Assembly (NCBI GenBank): GCA_016186995.1
Contig: JACPKQ010000024.1
Span: 1-64,000 of the forward strand
Direction: 5' to 3'
Origin: Deltaproteobacteria bacterium
Lineage (GTDB): Bacteria > Bdellovibrionota > JACOXK01
Length of the DNA stretch: 64,000 nucleotides
Made by a program: the position numbers and the translations under genes. The notes beneath the pieces are model-generated. The model was not told the origin of the DNA and made no database searches. It saw only the letters and a program-made list of their open reading frames with translations. Every line of letters starts with the position of its first letter. Position 1 is the stretch's first letter. Positions 55,430 to 63,997 of this stretch are shown here, piece after piece.

Positions 55430-55597
55430 GTGTTCAAAAAGTCTGAATTTTTTCTTAACGAATTAAGTTCGAGTGTATGTAAAGATGGCCTGGAGGTTTT
55501 GAAGGGGAGGATCCACACCGGGCGGAGGGGCCCCTGAGAGACCTCCAGGCCATCAAGAACATAAAGTTGTTAGAAAAAATTCACACTTTTTGAACAC
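55430..55597. repeat. Palindromic element, family D, full-length copy
   Basis: 168 bp of nested inverted repeats. The outer arms (GTGTTCAAAAAGT at 55430-55442, complement near 55585-55597) extend with few mismatches to GTTC/GAAC. The inner arms GATGGCCTGGAGGT (55484-55497) and ACCTCCAGGCCATC (55541-55554) are perfect. The core contains GGATCC and GGGGCCCC as in copy 1. Confidence 0.88.
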
Positions 55598-55601
55598 GAC
55601 C

Positions 55602-57170
55602 TTATTTAGAAGCGATTTTGTTCTGTATTTCAAAATCGCCTTTGAGATAGGAGATAAAGGTGTGGATACCTTCTAAATGAGAATCATAAGCACAGAGGTA
55701 AGCTGAAACCCCTTTTAATGGGATTGAAAAATAAGGAGTTGAGAAGGAAAGTGCAATAACAGGTATTTTTACTTGTGGGGTTAAATCATTAATAAATCTA
55801 ACATGGCTTTCTTTTTCAAAACCAATAACAATAAAATCATACTTTTTTTTAGAAATTGTTTCTAAAAGAGTTTTTTGAAGTTTTGAAGTCATACCGTCTT
55901 TAAGATATTGAAATTCTGCTTGAGGAAAGCTTGCTTTAAACTCTTTAAAAAATGGATATTGAGAACTTAAAACAAGAATCTTTTTGTTTTTATCTTTAAT
56001 AAGCTTGAATGAATCTTTTTGAGATATCAATGTTAGAGATTTTTCTGCAATTTTTTTTCTAAAATCAGAACTTGGTTTTCTTAAAGAAGATACTTGTGCC
56101 TCTTCTCTTTTATACTTTGTGAGAAGAATTCTTGTTAATGATTCATGGAGTCTTTTTAAAGGTATTTTTTTATCTTGAACAGCTTGATAAAGCCCATCGA
56201 AAACAGTAAGTTGATTTTTTCTTTGACCGGCAACCATCAAAATATCATTTCCAGCTAAAAAGGCATCAACCGCCGCTTTTTTAATACCCTCTTCATCAAG
56301 AATAGCTGACATTTCTAAATCATCACTCAAAACAATACCTTTAAATCCTAATTCTTTGCGCAACAGTCCTACTAAATATTTTTGAGAAAGTGTAACTGGA
56401 AGATCATCCCCTGGAAGAGTAATGTGTGCTGTCATAAGCATATCAACACCTTGATCAATCGCTTTTTTAAAAGGAATAAGATCAAATTTTTTAAACTTTT
56501 CGAATGAGTAAGGAACTCTTGAAAGACCTTTGTGTGAGTCACCTACAGAATTACCATGCCCAGGAAAGTGTTTAGCTGCTGCACTTAAACCTGCTTCTTG
56601 AAGACCTTTAATAAAAGCATTTCCCATAAGAGCTACTTCATCTGGAGTTCTTCCAAAAGAGCGATTCCCCATCACACTTAAATTTGCCTGAGCATTGATA
56701 TCCAAAACAGGAGCTAGGTTAAGATTAAAACCAATACTTTTCATTTGATAACCTAAATGAAAGGCTGCTTCATAAGCTAAATTGGGATCTTTTGTTGCCC
56801 CTATTGCCATGGCTGATGGGATTCGAAATTGTTTTTCACGAATTCGAATAATATCCCCACCTTCTTGATCTGTTGTAATATAAATAGGATATTTTTGTGT
56901 GCTTTTAAGATCAGTTATCAATTTTTCAACTTGTTTTGAGTTTTCGATGTTGTAAGAAAAAAGAATAAAGTTCCCAAAGGGGTAGTTTTTGAGGAGTTTT
57001 TGAGACTCAGAAGAAAGCTTTTTACCACGCACACCTACCATCATAATGTGGCCAATCTTCTCTTTTAAAGTCATTTGGTTAATGATATTTTCCACTTGAG
57101 ATTGTGATGCGAAAAGAAAGCTAAAGTTTAAGAAAAGAGAAAAAACGAATATAGAAATAGCTTTGACCAT
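55602..57170 (-). CDS. nagZ: Glycoside hydrolase family 3 beta-N-acetylhexosaminidase (NagZ-like), secreted
   Basis: 522 aa with a signal peptide (about 1-21). GH3 TIM barrel (about 25-355) with KHFPGHG (200-206) and the nucleophile D283 in SDDLEM. A second domain (about 370-522) is present, absent from short cytoplasmic NagZ. It removes GlcNAc from muropeptides or glycans, here outside the cytoplasm, so recycling or predation/degradation is possible. Divergent from the MFS gene (37 bp). Confidence 0.9.
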   Translation of the reverse strand: MVKAISIFVFSLFLNFSFLFASQSQVENIINQMTLKEKIGHIMMVGVRGKKLSSESQKLLKNYPFGNFILFSYNIENSKQVEKLITDLKSTQKYPIYITTDQEGGDIIRIREKQFRIPSAMAIGATKDPNLAYEAAFHLGYQMKSIGFNLNLAPVLDINAQANLSVMGNRSFGRTPDEVALMGNAFIKGLQEAGLSAAAKHFPGHGNSVGDSHKGLSRVPYSFEKFKKFDLIPFKKAIDQGVDMLMTAHITLPGDDLPVTLSQKYLVGLLRKELGFKGIVLSDDLEMSAILDEEGIKKAAVDAFLAGNDILMVAGQRKNQLTVFDGLYQAVQDKKIPLKRLHESLTRILLTKYKREEAQVSSLRKPSSDFRKKIAEKSLTLISQKDSFKLIKDKNKKILVLSSQYPFFKEFKASFPQAEFQYLKDGMTSKLQKTLLETISKKKYDFIVIGFEKESHVRFINDLTPQVKIPVIALSFSTPYFSIPLKGVSAYLCAYDSHLEGIHTFISYLKGDFEIQNKIASK

Positions 57171-57207
57171 GTCTTTATAACTTTATATTCATTTTCATCG
57201 GTATGTC

Positions 57208-58386
57208 ATGAGTAAATTTAAAGTCCTTCTCTGGAAGTACTATCTCTACAGGGTTCTCATCCACATCCACTTTTTTAGTGGGGTTCTCGTTCCCTTTTTT
57301 ACAGACTGGGGCGGCATCACATTTACCCAAGTGATGATCCTTCAATCATGGTTCATGTTCTGGATTTTTGCTCTTGAAATACCCACAGGAAGTGTTGCTG
57401 ATTATTTTGGCAGAAAATACTCTATAGCTCTTGGATGTTTTGCACATGCACTGGGGTGTGTCATTTATGTTATAGCCCCTCAATTCTTGGTTTTTCTCAT
57501 AGCAGAGTTTTTGATGGCACTTGGTATGTCGCTTATTTCTGGAGCCAATGAAGCTTTTATTTATGATTCACTTGTTGAAATTAAGGAAGAACATCAATCT
57601 AAAAAGATTTTTGCAAGGGCTGAAAGTTTTGGGCTTAGTGGCATCATGATCTCAGCCCCTATTGGTAGTTGGATGGCAAGTCTTTGGGGGCTTCAATCAA
57701 CGATGTTTCTCACAACCTTTCCAACCCTTCTAGGTGGTTTCATTGCTTTAAGTTTTAAAGAACCTAAACTTTACACAGAACAAAAAGAAAAAAAATATTT
57801 TTCTATTCTTAAAGAAGGCACAAAATACTTTTTGCATCACAAAATACTTAAAGTTTTAGCATTCGATATGATTCTTATCCAATCTGTTGCTTATTTTATG
57901 ATTTGGCTTTACCAACCCAAACTTCAAAGCATTTATTTTAACATTGTTTACTTCGGGCTTGTTCATGCCTCTTTTGTTTTAAGTCAAACTGTGATGATGA
58001 ACTATTTTGAAAAGCTTGAAAAAATTTTTCGTTCCAAAAAAAGGCTCATCTTTTTAACCTCTTTTTTAACAGGGTGTTTTTTCTTGCTCACTGGGTTTAC
58101 AAACATGATTGTTCCCACACTATTAGGAATTATTCTCGGTGGAGGAATAGGTCTTTCAAGGCGTCCTATTCTCATTAGTTACATGAACAAACACATCCCC
58201 TCTCATCAAAGAGCAACGATTCTTTCTTGCGTTTCCATGATGCGAACCTTCATGTTGGTTATTATTAACCCTTTTGTAGGCTATCTTGCCAGCCAATACC
58301 TTAACACTACCTTCATTGTTTTAGGAAGCTTTGCTCTACTCTTTTCGCTTGCTTCAAAAGTTCAAGAAGAACATCTTTTAGATTAA
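57208..58386 (+). CDS. MFS transporter
   Basis: 392 aa, about 12 membrane helices. Motif A-like GSVADYFGRKYS (about 63-74) after helix 2, RAESFGLSG in helix 4-5, and a second half after a cytoplasmic loop near 190-215. A proton-driven exporter or importer; substrate unknown. Ends 2 bp before the convergent DUF374 gene. Confidence 0.88.
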   Translation: MSKFKVLLWKYYLYRVLIHIHFFSGVLVPFFTDWGGITFTQVMILQSWFMFWIFALEIPTGSVADYFGRKYSIALGCFAHALGCVIYVIAPQFLVFLIAEFLMALGMSLISGANEAFIYDSLVEIKEEHQSKKIFARAESFGLSGIMISAPIGSWMASLWGLQSTMFLTTFPTLLGGFIALSFKEPKLYTEQKEKKYFSILKEGTKYFLHHKILKVLAFDMILIQSVAYFMIWLYQPKLQSIYFNIVYFGLVHASFVLSQTVMMNYFEKLEKIFRSKKRLIFLTSFLTGCFFLLTGFTNMIVPTLLGIILGGGIGLSRRPILISYMNKHIPSHQRATILSCVSMMRTFMLVIINPFVGYLASQYLNTTFIVLGSFALLFSLASKVQEEHLLD

Positions 58387-58388
58387 AA

Positions 58389-59051
58389 TTAAATAAGATG
58401 TTGAGCTTGAGTTTGTAAGTTTAAAAGCTCTTGTTCTACTTGAAGTCTGATATTTTCTATCTCTTCTTCACTAGCATCTTTTGATATAAAAAAAGGCTGT
58501 CCACCAATAAGAACACCTTTTGAAAAAGGAATGGGTAGATAACATTGATCCCAACTTGATTTAAAAATAATTTTTTTTGGAAAATAACAACTGAGTGGAA
58601 TGATGGGACTCCCTGTTAGTTTAGCTAAATACAATATCCCTTTTTTTACTTTATAAAGTGGCCCTTTAGAACCATCAACAGCAATAGCTCCATGACTTCC
58701 ACTTTTAATATCTCTTACCATTTGTCTTAATGCAAAAGCTCCACCTTTTGATGCAGATCCTCTTGAAACTAAAAAGCCTAGATATCTTTGGATAGAAGCA
58801 CTTAATTCACCATCACGACTTAAGCTAGACATAGTACTGATAGACCTATGATTTAAACTACCAATCATAGCTAAACAAAAATTATGTTGGTGCCAGTAGG
58901 GGTAAAGTAAACCTTTTTTGCTTTGAGATTCATATTTTTGAACAACATCATCATGAACTTTTTTAATTCGAAGCGTTCGTCCCCATAGTTTTAGGATTGT
59001 GGCCACACAAAAACAGCTAGCTTTAAATAATGTCTTGCGCATAAAAACCAT
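58389..59051 (-). CDS. DUF374 lysophospholipid acyltransferase-like protein
   Basis: 220 aa. YPYWHQHNFCL, SLSRDGEL, SRGSASKGG and AVDGSKGPLYKVKKG are the DUF374 pattern, related to PlsC-type acyltransferases with H/D replaced at the catalytic pair (WHQ / DGSKGP). An N-terminal hydrophobic segment suggests membrane association. It may act in lipid A or phospholipid acylation. Confidence 0.85.
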   Translation of the reverse strand: MVFMRKTLFKASCFCVATILKLWGRTLRIKKVHDDVVQKYESQSKKGLLYPYWHQHNFCLAMIGSLNHRSISTMSSLSRDGELSASIQRYLGFLVSRGSASKGGAFALRQMVRDIKSGSHGAIAVDGSKGPLYKVKKGILYLAKLTGSPIIPLSCYFPKKIIFKSSWDQCYLPIPFSKGVLIGGQPFFISKDASEEEIENIRLQVEQELLNLQTQAQHLI

Positions 59052-59177
59052 TTAACACAGTCCTTTAAAGCACTCAATCATGGTTTAAAAAAGGGAGTTG
59101 CGATGAGCACATGTGATGTTATCCACATGTTTATGCAACTTAGGTTCTTGAAATGGCAGAATAACAAGCTTGCTTCT

Positions 59178-59233
59178 GAATTGGGGGCATATTTTTTGCT
59201 CCTAAACGTGCGCAAAAAACAGCGCCCCAATTC
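59178..59233. repeat. Palindromic element beside the GTTCTTGAAATGGC repeat
   Basis: GAATTGGGG (59178-59186) pairs with CCCCAATTC (59225-59233), with inner TTTTTTGC/GCAAAAAA. It lies in the 490-bp gap 59052-59540, which holds only repeats and a promoter. Confidence 0.75.
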
Positions 59234-59247
59234 TCTCATGGATACGT

Positions 59248-59327
59248 GTCATTGCGAGTGTAGCGAAGCAATCCCATCGCGGTAGCGATGAGATCACCAC
59301 GGGTTCTTTCAGAACCCTCGTGATGAC
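59248..59327. repeat. Palindromic element, family A, copy 3
   Basis: GTCATTGCGAG ... CTCGTGATGAC, with inner CATCGC/GCGATG and GGGTTCT/AGAACCC. Confidence 0.9.
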
Positions 59328-59477
59328 AGACAAGATGTGCGTGGGAGATTATAAATACAAAGTGTTTGATATAAGCGTCCCAGAGTCACCTACAGCTCAT
59401 CGCAACTTTCTAAAAATAGTTGAATGTAAAAATTATCTACGCTTTTAGCTTTAAATTTAGCCATTTTAAAAAAAGTC

Positions 59478-59506
59478 TTGATCAAATCATGTAAAAAGTA
59501 TATGTT
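59478..59506 (+). promoter_or_regulatory. Promoter of the GAF-bEBP gene
   Basis: TTGATC (59478-59483), 17-nt spacer, TATGTT (59501-59506), 34 nt before the ATG. Confidence 0.5.
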
Positions 59507-59540
59507 TGGGCCCCTGAAAACAGAGGATTTTTAGGCTACG

Positions 59541-61151
59541 ATGAGGGATGATAAAAGAGCCATACAGTTAAAAATCGTTAATGAAGTTGCTGAACTCATT
59601 CTCTCAACCCTTGATCTTAAAAAACTTTACGATGAAGTCCTTCATAAAATTCAACAAAAATTTGAATACTTTCACCTTTCTTTTTGGCTTTTAGACCGAA
59701 AAACAAATAATCTTGTTTTGACAGCCCATGCTGGATATGAAGAGCCCAAAGTTCAAATTGGTTATAGACTTCCAGTCAATAATGGCATCTTAAGTTGGGT
59801 TGTTCAAAACCAAAAATCAAGACTTGTTCCTAACACAAGTTTAGAACCCGATTTTGTTAAATTAAGTCCTGAGTCAGCAAAAATTAAATCTGAGGTTGCC
59901 TCTCCGGTAAAGCTTCATGAACAGTTCATTGGGGTACTCGATATCGAAAGTGAAAATCTTGCTGGTTTTGATGATTTTGATGTGCTTGTTCTTGAAACTA
60001 TTGCGAACCAATTTGCTATAGCTATTCACAACGCTCATCTTTATGAAGAAATAAAATCTTTCAACTCCGTACTTAACCAAAAAGTTCGAGAAAAAACAGA
60101 AGAGCTACGAGTCGCTCATCAAAAAATTTTAGAACAAAAAAGAGATCTTAAAAAAGAAAACCAAAATTTAAAAACAATTATTTCTTCTCACCAAAATTAT
60201 AATGATACAGATCCTGTTGGAGAATCTAAAGCTTTGCAATCGCTTTTAAATATGGTCGATAAAATTGCTCCAACCAATGCAACAGCCCTTATCCAAGGAG
60301 AAAGCGGAACAGGAAAAGAACTCATTGCAAAAAGACTTCATGAAAGAAGTCACCGCACTAAAAAACCTTATGTCACTATTAACTGTGGTGCTCTTCAAGA
60401 AACACTTCTTGAGTCAGAACTTTTTGGACATGAAAAGGGCTCCTTTACAGGAGCCCACGTCCAGAAAATTGGATTGGCAGAAACGGCTGATGGTGGAACT
60501 CTTTTTCTAGATGAAATTGGGGAATTAGGAGCAGGAATCCAAGCAAAAATTCTTCGTTTCTTACAGGAAGGAGAAATCTACAGAGTAGGTGGTAAAAAAG
60601 CTCTCAAGATTGACGTAAGAATTATTTCTGCAACAAATAAAGATCTTGAAAAAGAAGTTAAAGAAGGCCATTTTCGAGAAGATCTTTACTACAGAATTAA
60701 TACCATTACTTTAAGAATACCTCCTTTAAGAAAAAGAAAAGAAGATATTCCCCTTCTCGTCAATTATTTCCTTAAAAATAGTAAATATGGTGGAATGACT
60801 CACAAATCTATTTCTACAGAGGCTATGGAACTTCTTCAAGAATATGATTGGCCAGGAAATATTCGTGAACTGCAAAACGTTATTGAAAGAATTAAAATTT
60901 TAGCAGAAGGAGATATGATTGCTCCAGATGATATTCGCTATAATATTCAATTCCCAGTAAGAACCAAAGCTCATCTGCCAGACATGACATCTTCAACTCT
61001 GCCTTTAGAAGAGCTTGAAAGAACTCATATTTTAAGAACCTTAGATTTTTACAAAGGAAATAAAACAAAAGCAGCACATGCCTTAGGAATTACAATTAAA
61101 ACACTTTATAACAAACTTCACAAATATCATCCTGATTTGGTAGAACATTAA
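59541..61151 (+). CDS. Sigma-54-dependent activator with GAF sensor
   Basis: 536 aa. GAF domain (about 5-170), coiled coil (about 175-215), AAA+ (about 225-455) with Walker A GESGTGKE, loop KGSFTGA, LFLDEIGE and the arginine-finger region, then a Fis HTH (KTKAAHALGITIKTLYNKL). Fully equipped bEBP. The GAF ligand is unknown. The stop is followed by repeats and the tRNA-Val fragments. Confidence 0.95.
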   Translation: MRDDKRAIQLKIVNEVAELILSTLDLKKLYDEVLHKIQQKFEYFHLSFWLLDRKTNNLVLTAHAGYEEPKVQIGYRLPVNNGILSWVVQNQKSRLVPNTSLEPDFVKLSPESAKIKSEVASPVKLHEQFIGVLDIESENLAGFDDFDVLVLETIANQFAIAIHNAHLYEEIKSFNSVLNQKVREKTEELRVAHQKILEQKRDLKKENQNLKTIISSHQNYNDTDPVGESKALQSLLNMVDKIAPTNATALIQGESGTGKELIAKRLHERSHRTKKPYVTINCGALQETLLESELFGHEKGSFTGAHVQKIGLAETADGGTLFLDEIGELGAGIQAKILRFLQEGEIYRVGGKKALKIDVRIISATNKDLEKEVKEGHFREDLYYRINTITLRIPPLRKRKEDIPLLVNYFLKNSKYGGMTHKSISTEAMELLQEYDWPGNIRELQNVIERIKILAEGDMIAPDDIRYNIQFPVRTKAHLPDMTSSTLPLEELERTHILRTLDFYKGNKTKAAHALGITIKTLYNKLHKYHPDLVEH

Positions 61152-61173
61152 TCTTAAAAATAAAAAGCTCTAG

Positions 61174-61250
61174 AAAGCCAACACTGCGCTCTGCTCGTGT
61201 TGGCACTATTTGAAAATGCCCATTGCAAGACAATGGGCGATATAGGTCTC
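61174..61250. repeat. 77-bp direct repeat with tRNA-Val 3' end, copy 1
   Basis: Identical by eye to 61351-61427. It contains hairpins GCCAACAC/GTGTTGGC and GCCCATTG/CAATGGGC and ends in the last 17 nt of tRNA-Val (TGGGCGATATAGGTCTC). Confidence 0.9.
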
Positions 61251-61294
61251 CTCTCATGTCAAAAACTGCTTCGCATTTTTTGCATTCGAGCCCG

Positions 61295-61339
61295 GGCCTC
61301 CTGAACCACCAGCATAGCTGGTACCGGTTCAGTCCGGCC
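61295..61339. repeat. Hairpin element between the direct repeats
   Basis: CTGAACC/GGTTCAG enclosing ACCAGC/GCTGGT, flanked by GGCC/GGCC. Confidence 0.75.
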
Positions 61340-61350
61340 TTCTCGACCTT

Positions 61351-61427
61351 AAAGCCAACACTGCGCTCTGCTCGTGTTGGCACTATTTGAAAATGCCCAT
61401 TGCAAGACAATGGGCGATATAGGTCTC
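61351..61427. repeat. 77-bp direct repeat overlapping tRNA-Val, copy 2
   Basis: Same sequence as 61174-61250; its right end is the 3' end of the intact tRNA-Val gene. Confidence 0.9.
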
Positions 61428-61482
61428 GAACCTATGACCTCTGCAATGTGAATGCAGCGCTCTACCACTGAGCTAATCGCCC
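61411..61482 (-). tRNA. tRNA-Val (CAC)
   Basis: Cloverleaf on the minus strand: acceptor GGGCGAT/ATCGCCC, D-loop AGTGGTAGA, anticodon stem CTGCA/TGCAG with loop TTCACAT (anticodon CAC), T-arm ATAGGTTCGAGACCTAT. CCA is not encoded. Confidence 0.93.
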
Positions 61483-61604
61483 AAAACTAACCTCTTCCTA
61501 ATAACAAATGAGCCTTTCCCCAGTTTGAAGGGATCCCGGACGTTCGGCTAAAGCCTCTTCCGGGACTCGCTCTTTTGTGCTTGGCATTGCACAAAATAGC
61601 TTCG

Positions 61605-61616
61605 GCTAATCGCCCA
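61605..61616 (-). pseudogene. 5' fragment of tRNA-Val
   Basis: GCTAATCGCCCA copies the 5' acceptor and start of the D-arm of tRNA-Val (61471-61483), next to hairpins GATCCCGG/CCGGGA-type (61531-61564) and TTTTGTGC/GCACAAAA (61572-61596). Confidence 0.6.
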
Positions 61617-61638
61617 CATATTAAAATAAAGTTCTTCC

Positions 61639-62634
61639 TCATTTATTGAGCATTCCAGGAAAATCTTTTGTGACTCTTTTCTCAAACCATCGATTAAAAT
61701 CAATAAGATCTTTTTCAAGGTATGGGTTGTAATCAAAAATGTCAGTATATCTTTTGTATATCTTTGCTTTTTCTTTGACTAATTTTTCAGAGTAGTTTTG
61801 TGACTTCTCTTGTTCAATATTAAATTGATTTTCAAAGTTGGAGATAGCCTCCGAAATAGCATTGTAGTTTTTATTAAAGATTGCTAGTAATGATTTTTTT
61901 TCGTTTTTATTGAGTGCAAGCTTTTGAGCATGGTCATAGAGATAGCGTGACGCCGCTAAACCTTCGTGAAGCTTATGAAATGTGTATTTGAGATGCGATA
62001 AGAGCCCTTCCAGATAAATAAGCTCTGCCTCTTCCATCTGTGTTTGTGCCACTTTTTTATCTTTTTGAAGAATGCACTCATATTTTTTTTTTGCTTCTAC
62101 ATATTGATTATAAAGCATTCTGTTTGTTAAATACGTATTAGGATAAATAGCTGTCTTGTCCTCTGTATCGTAAGCCTCAACTACGTGTAAAAAGTAAGCA
62201 TAAAGAACGTGAGCTTTATTGGCATCCATAAAGAATCCAATCTTTGCTGGAAGACACTTATAGTCTATCAATCCATCACTTTCATTTTTAGGTAATTTTT
62301 CATAAAGGGGGAAAATAGGGGTAGCAAAGCTCACTGGCATGTTTTCAGTATCATTCATGTATCTTTCCATATCATATGACTTAGAAGTGATATATTTTTC
62401 TGGAATAGTAATGGGATTTTCTGGATTTGATTTGAGATTGACTCTGACTACATCAAATCCTTCGCGAGTGAGTGTTTCAAGCATCTCATGGATTGTTTTT
62501 TTTGCTTGATCAAAAAGCTTTTCATCTTCGATCATCAAGTGAAAACCAACATGAACTTCTTTTGCCGATACAACGCCAATAAATGACACAAGAGCTAATA
62601 ACGTAAGGACGAGTAAGCGAATTTTAATGATCAG
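61639..62634 (-). CDS. Secreted helical protein of unknown function, non-canonical start
   Basis: About 331 aa. No ATG/GTG/TTG precedes the signal peptide closely; SD GGAG is followed 5 nt later by CTG (62634) and 8 nt later by ATC. The signal peptide runs IIKIRLLVLTLLALV and ends at VVSA. The mature part begins EVHVGFHLM and is mostly helical, with a possible coiled coil (about 245-300) and scattered single Cys. No family recognised. Upstream in-frame TTG at 62697 would give an unlikely long n-region. Confidence 0.65.
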   Translation of the reverse strand: MIIKIRLLVLTLLALVSFIGVVSAKEVHVGFHLMIEDEKLFDQAKKTIHEMLETLTREGFDVVRVNLKSNPENPITIPEKYITSKSYDMERYMNDTENMPVSFATPIFPLYEKLPKNESDGLIDYKCLPAKIGFFMDANKAHVLYAYFLHVVEAYDTEDKTAIYPNTYLTNRMLYNQYVEAKKKYECILQKDKKVAQTQMEEAELIYLEGLLSHLKYTFHKLHEGLAASRYLYDHAQKLALNKNEKKSLLAIFNKNYNAISEAISNFENQFNIEQEKSQNYSEKLVKEKAKIYKRYTDIFDYNPYLEKDLIDFNRWFEKRVTKDFPGMLNK

Positions 62635-62724
62635 AAAATCTCCTTTTTCAAGAAGAAAAATTTTAATTTCTGTACCATGAGCACATGTGAAAAGCAAACG
62701 CTTAAGGATCTGCCCCTGGTTTGA

Positions 62725-63405
62725 CTAGTCTTTTTGGAATATATACAGGGCCTGGGAAATGTATTGTATTAGGTTTTTATTCATTTTTAATTCAGCCACA
62801 GCATTTGTCGCTTCTTGTGTTTGAATCTTTGACACATAGACAGCCGCATTATATCTCACCGAAATATCCTCATCTTCATCCTTGATCAAGGCAACAAAAT
62901 CCTGAATCATTTGTGAATTTGGATGAAGGACCATGAACTCAAGACTGGATTGAGCCGCACTGGTAACATCACTCATAATATCATATGTGTAAGCATGGAC
63001 AATGGCTGCAAGAATCTTTTGGGTACCAAAGTCCATTTTAGAGAGCATCTCAACGGCTTCAATCCGCTTATACATAGTCTTGGAAGCTTCAATTCGATGA
63101 CGCCTGTCATCCCACTCCACAAATTGTACGGCAAATGTTTCAAAAACATTCACTCTCATAATGCTGTAATAGTGGGCCTTTAAGTTTTCTTCTTTCCCAT
63201 CTTCAAGAATTTGTAAATATTCTTGTCTTTTTTTCGCAAGGATCGCACGTGCTTGGTCTCGGTCGATTTGAGATTGCTTAGGATCATCACGCACAGTTAT
63301 TAAAAACAAAATGATATCATTTGATTCAGCTCTGACTCCAATGGGGAATTGGACAGAAACCAATATAAGAAAAAAAACAATCACGATTTTTTTACTGTAC
63401 TTCAT
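62725..63405 (-). CDS. Secreted HEAT-repeat-like protein
   Basis: 226 aa with a signal peptide ending GVRA (about 1-26). The remainder is alpha-helical with HEAT-like helical pairs (AVEMLSKMDFGTQKILAAIV, SSLEFMVLHPNSQMIQDFV, RYNAAVYVSKIQ). Possibly a protein-binding scaffold in the periplasm. Same strand as and 90 bp upstream of the preceding entry, perhaps one operon between tRNA-Val and tRNA-Phe. Confidence 0.7.
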   Translation of the reverse strand: MKYSKKIVIVFFLILVSVQFPIGVRAESNDIILFLITVRDDPKQSQIDRDQARAILAKKRQEYLQILEDGKEENLKAHYYSIMRVNVFETFAVQFVEWDDRRHRIEASKTMYKRIEAVEMLSKMDFGTQKILAAIVHAYTYDIMSDVTSAAQSSLEFMVLHPNSQMIQDFVALIKDEDEDISVRYNAAVYVSKIQTQEATNAVAELKMNKNLIQYISQALYIFQKD

Positions 63406-63588
63406 AAAAATATAATTGAAGCAAGGAACACACCCATTTTTTTGTACAAAAAATCAAATGATGTCAAAGACATAGCAATGTGGAGAGCTGGATTGACTGA
63501 CAAAAATTGTCAGTTACATCGTAAATCGACAAATACAGTGAGCCATTCATGAGCTCTATTATATTATTGATTTTAAAAAAAAAGAGTG

Positions 63589-63661
<73 letters not shown>

Positions 63662-63740
63662 ACTTGTGTATTCAACTAACTCATCAGTGATAATTTTTCA
63701 AAACTTTCTTTTTTTCTAGCTCAGCCTTCCAGGCTTACCG

Positions 63741-63779
63741 CTTTCTGTAAAGCTCGAACAAGTTCTCGCTAACAGAAAG
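63741..63779. repeat. Palindromic element upstream of tRNA-Phe (1)
   Basis: CTTTCTGT/ACAGAAAG enclosing GCTCGAAC/GTTCTCGC. Confidence 0.7.
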
Positions 63780-63788
63780 TCTCCAGCT

Positions 63789-63841
63789 GCTCATCTAAAA
63801 TTCAAATGCTGAGCTCTGCTCGCATTCTCATTAAGATGAGC
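63789..63841. repeat. Palindromic element upstream of tRNA-Phe (2)
   Basis: GCTCATCT (63789-63796) pairs with AGATGAGC (63834-63841), enclosing AATGC ... GCATT with a GAGCTC core. Confidence 0.75.
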
Positions 63842-63852
63842 TACGCTTCCGT

Positions 63853-63866
63853 GCTACCGGGCCACT
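63853..63866 (-). pseudogene. 5' fragment of tRNA-Phe
   Basis: GCTACCGGGCCACT is identical to the 5' end of the intact tRNA and its first flanking bases (63651-63664). It is followed on the tRNA strand by a 13-nt insertion that repeats GTAGC. Confidence 0.75.
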
Positions 63867-63972
63867 AACAAAACTGATCCCACTAACATAAGGATCTAAT
63901 TAGATTTTTTTTTGCATAACTTAACTTATTTGTCATCTCTTAAAAAAATGATTATTATTTAAGCGGGATAAC

Positions 63973-63997
63973 TTTTTTGAAGAATTTCTTCAAAAAA
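63973..63997. other. Hairpin at the window edge
   Basis: TTTTTTGAAG (63973-63982) and CTTCAAAAAA (63988-63997) form a perfect 10-bp A/T-rich stem; context lies outside the window. Confidence 0.4.

Noticed and set aside
59103-59285. 60-codon ORF ending in CHCECSEAIPSR
   Set aside because: Made of repeat DNA (family A unit read through); no conserved protein part.
61096-61410. 104-codon ORF across the tRNA-Val repeat region
   Set aside because: Its internal peptide repeat simply reflects the 77-bp direct repeat; no SD or protein pattern.
63420-63440. Weak -24/-12-like site before the HEAT-like protein gene
   Set aside because: Only GG-N10-GC matches, and the start site would leave almost no room for a leader.
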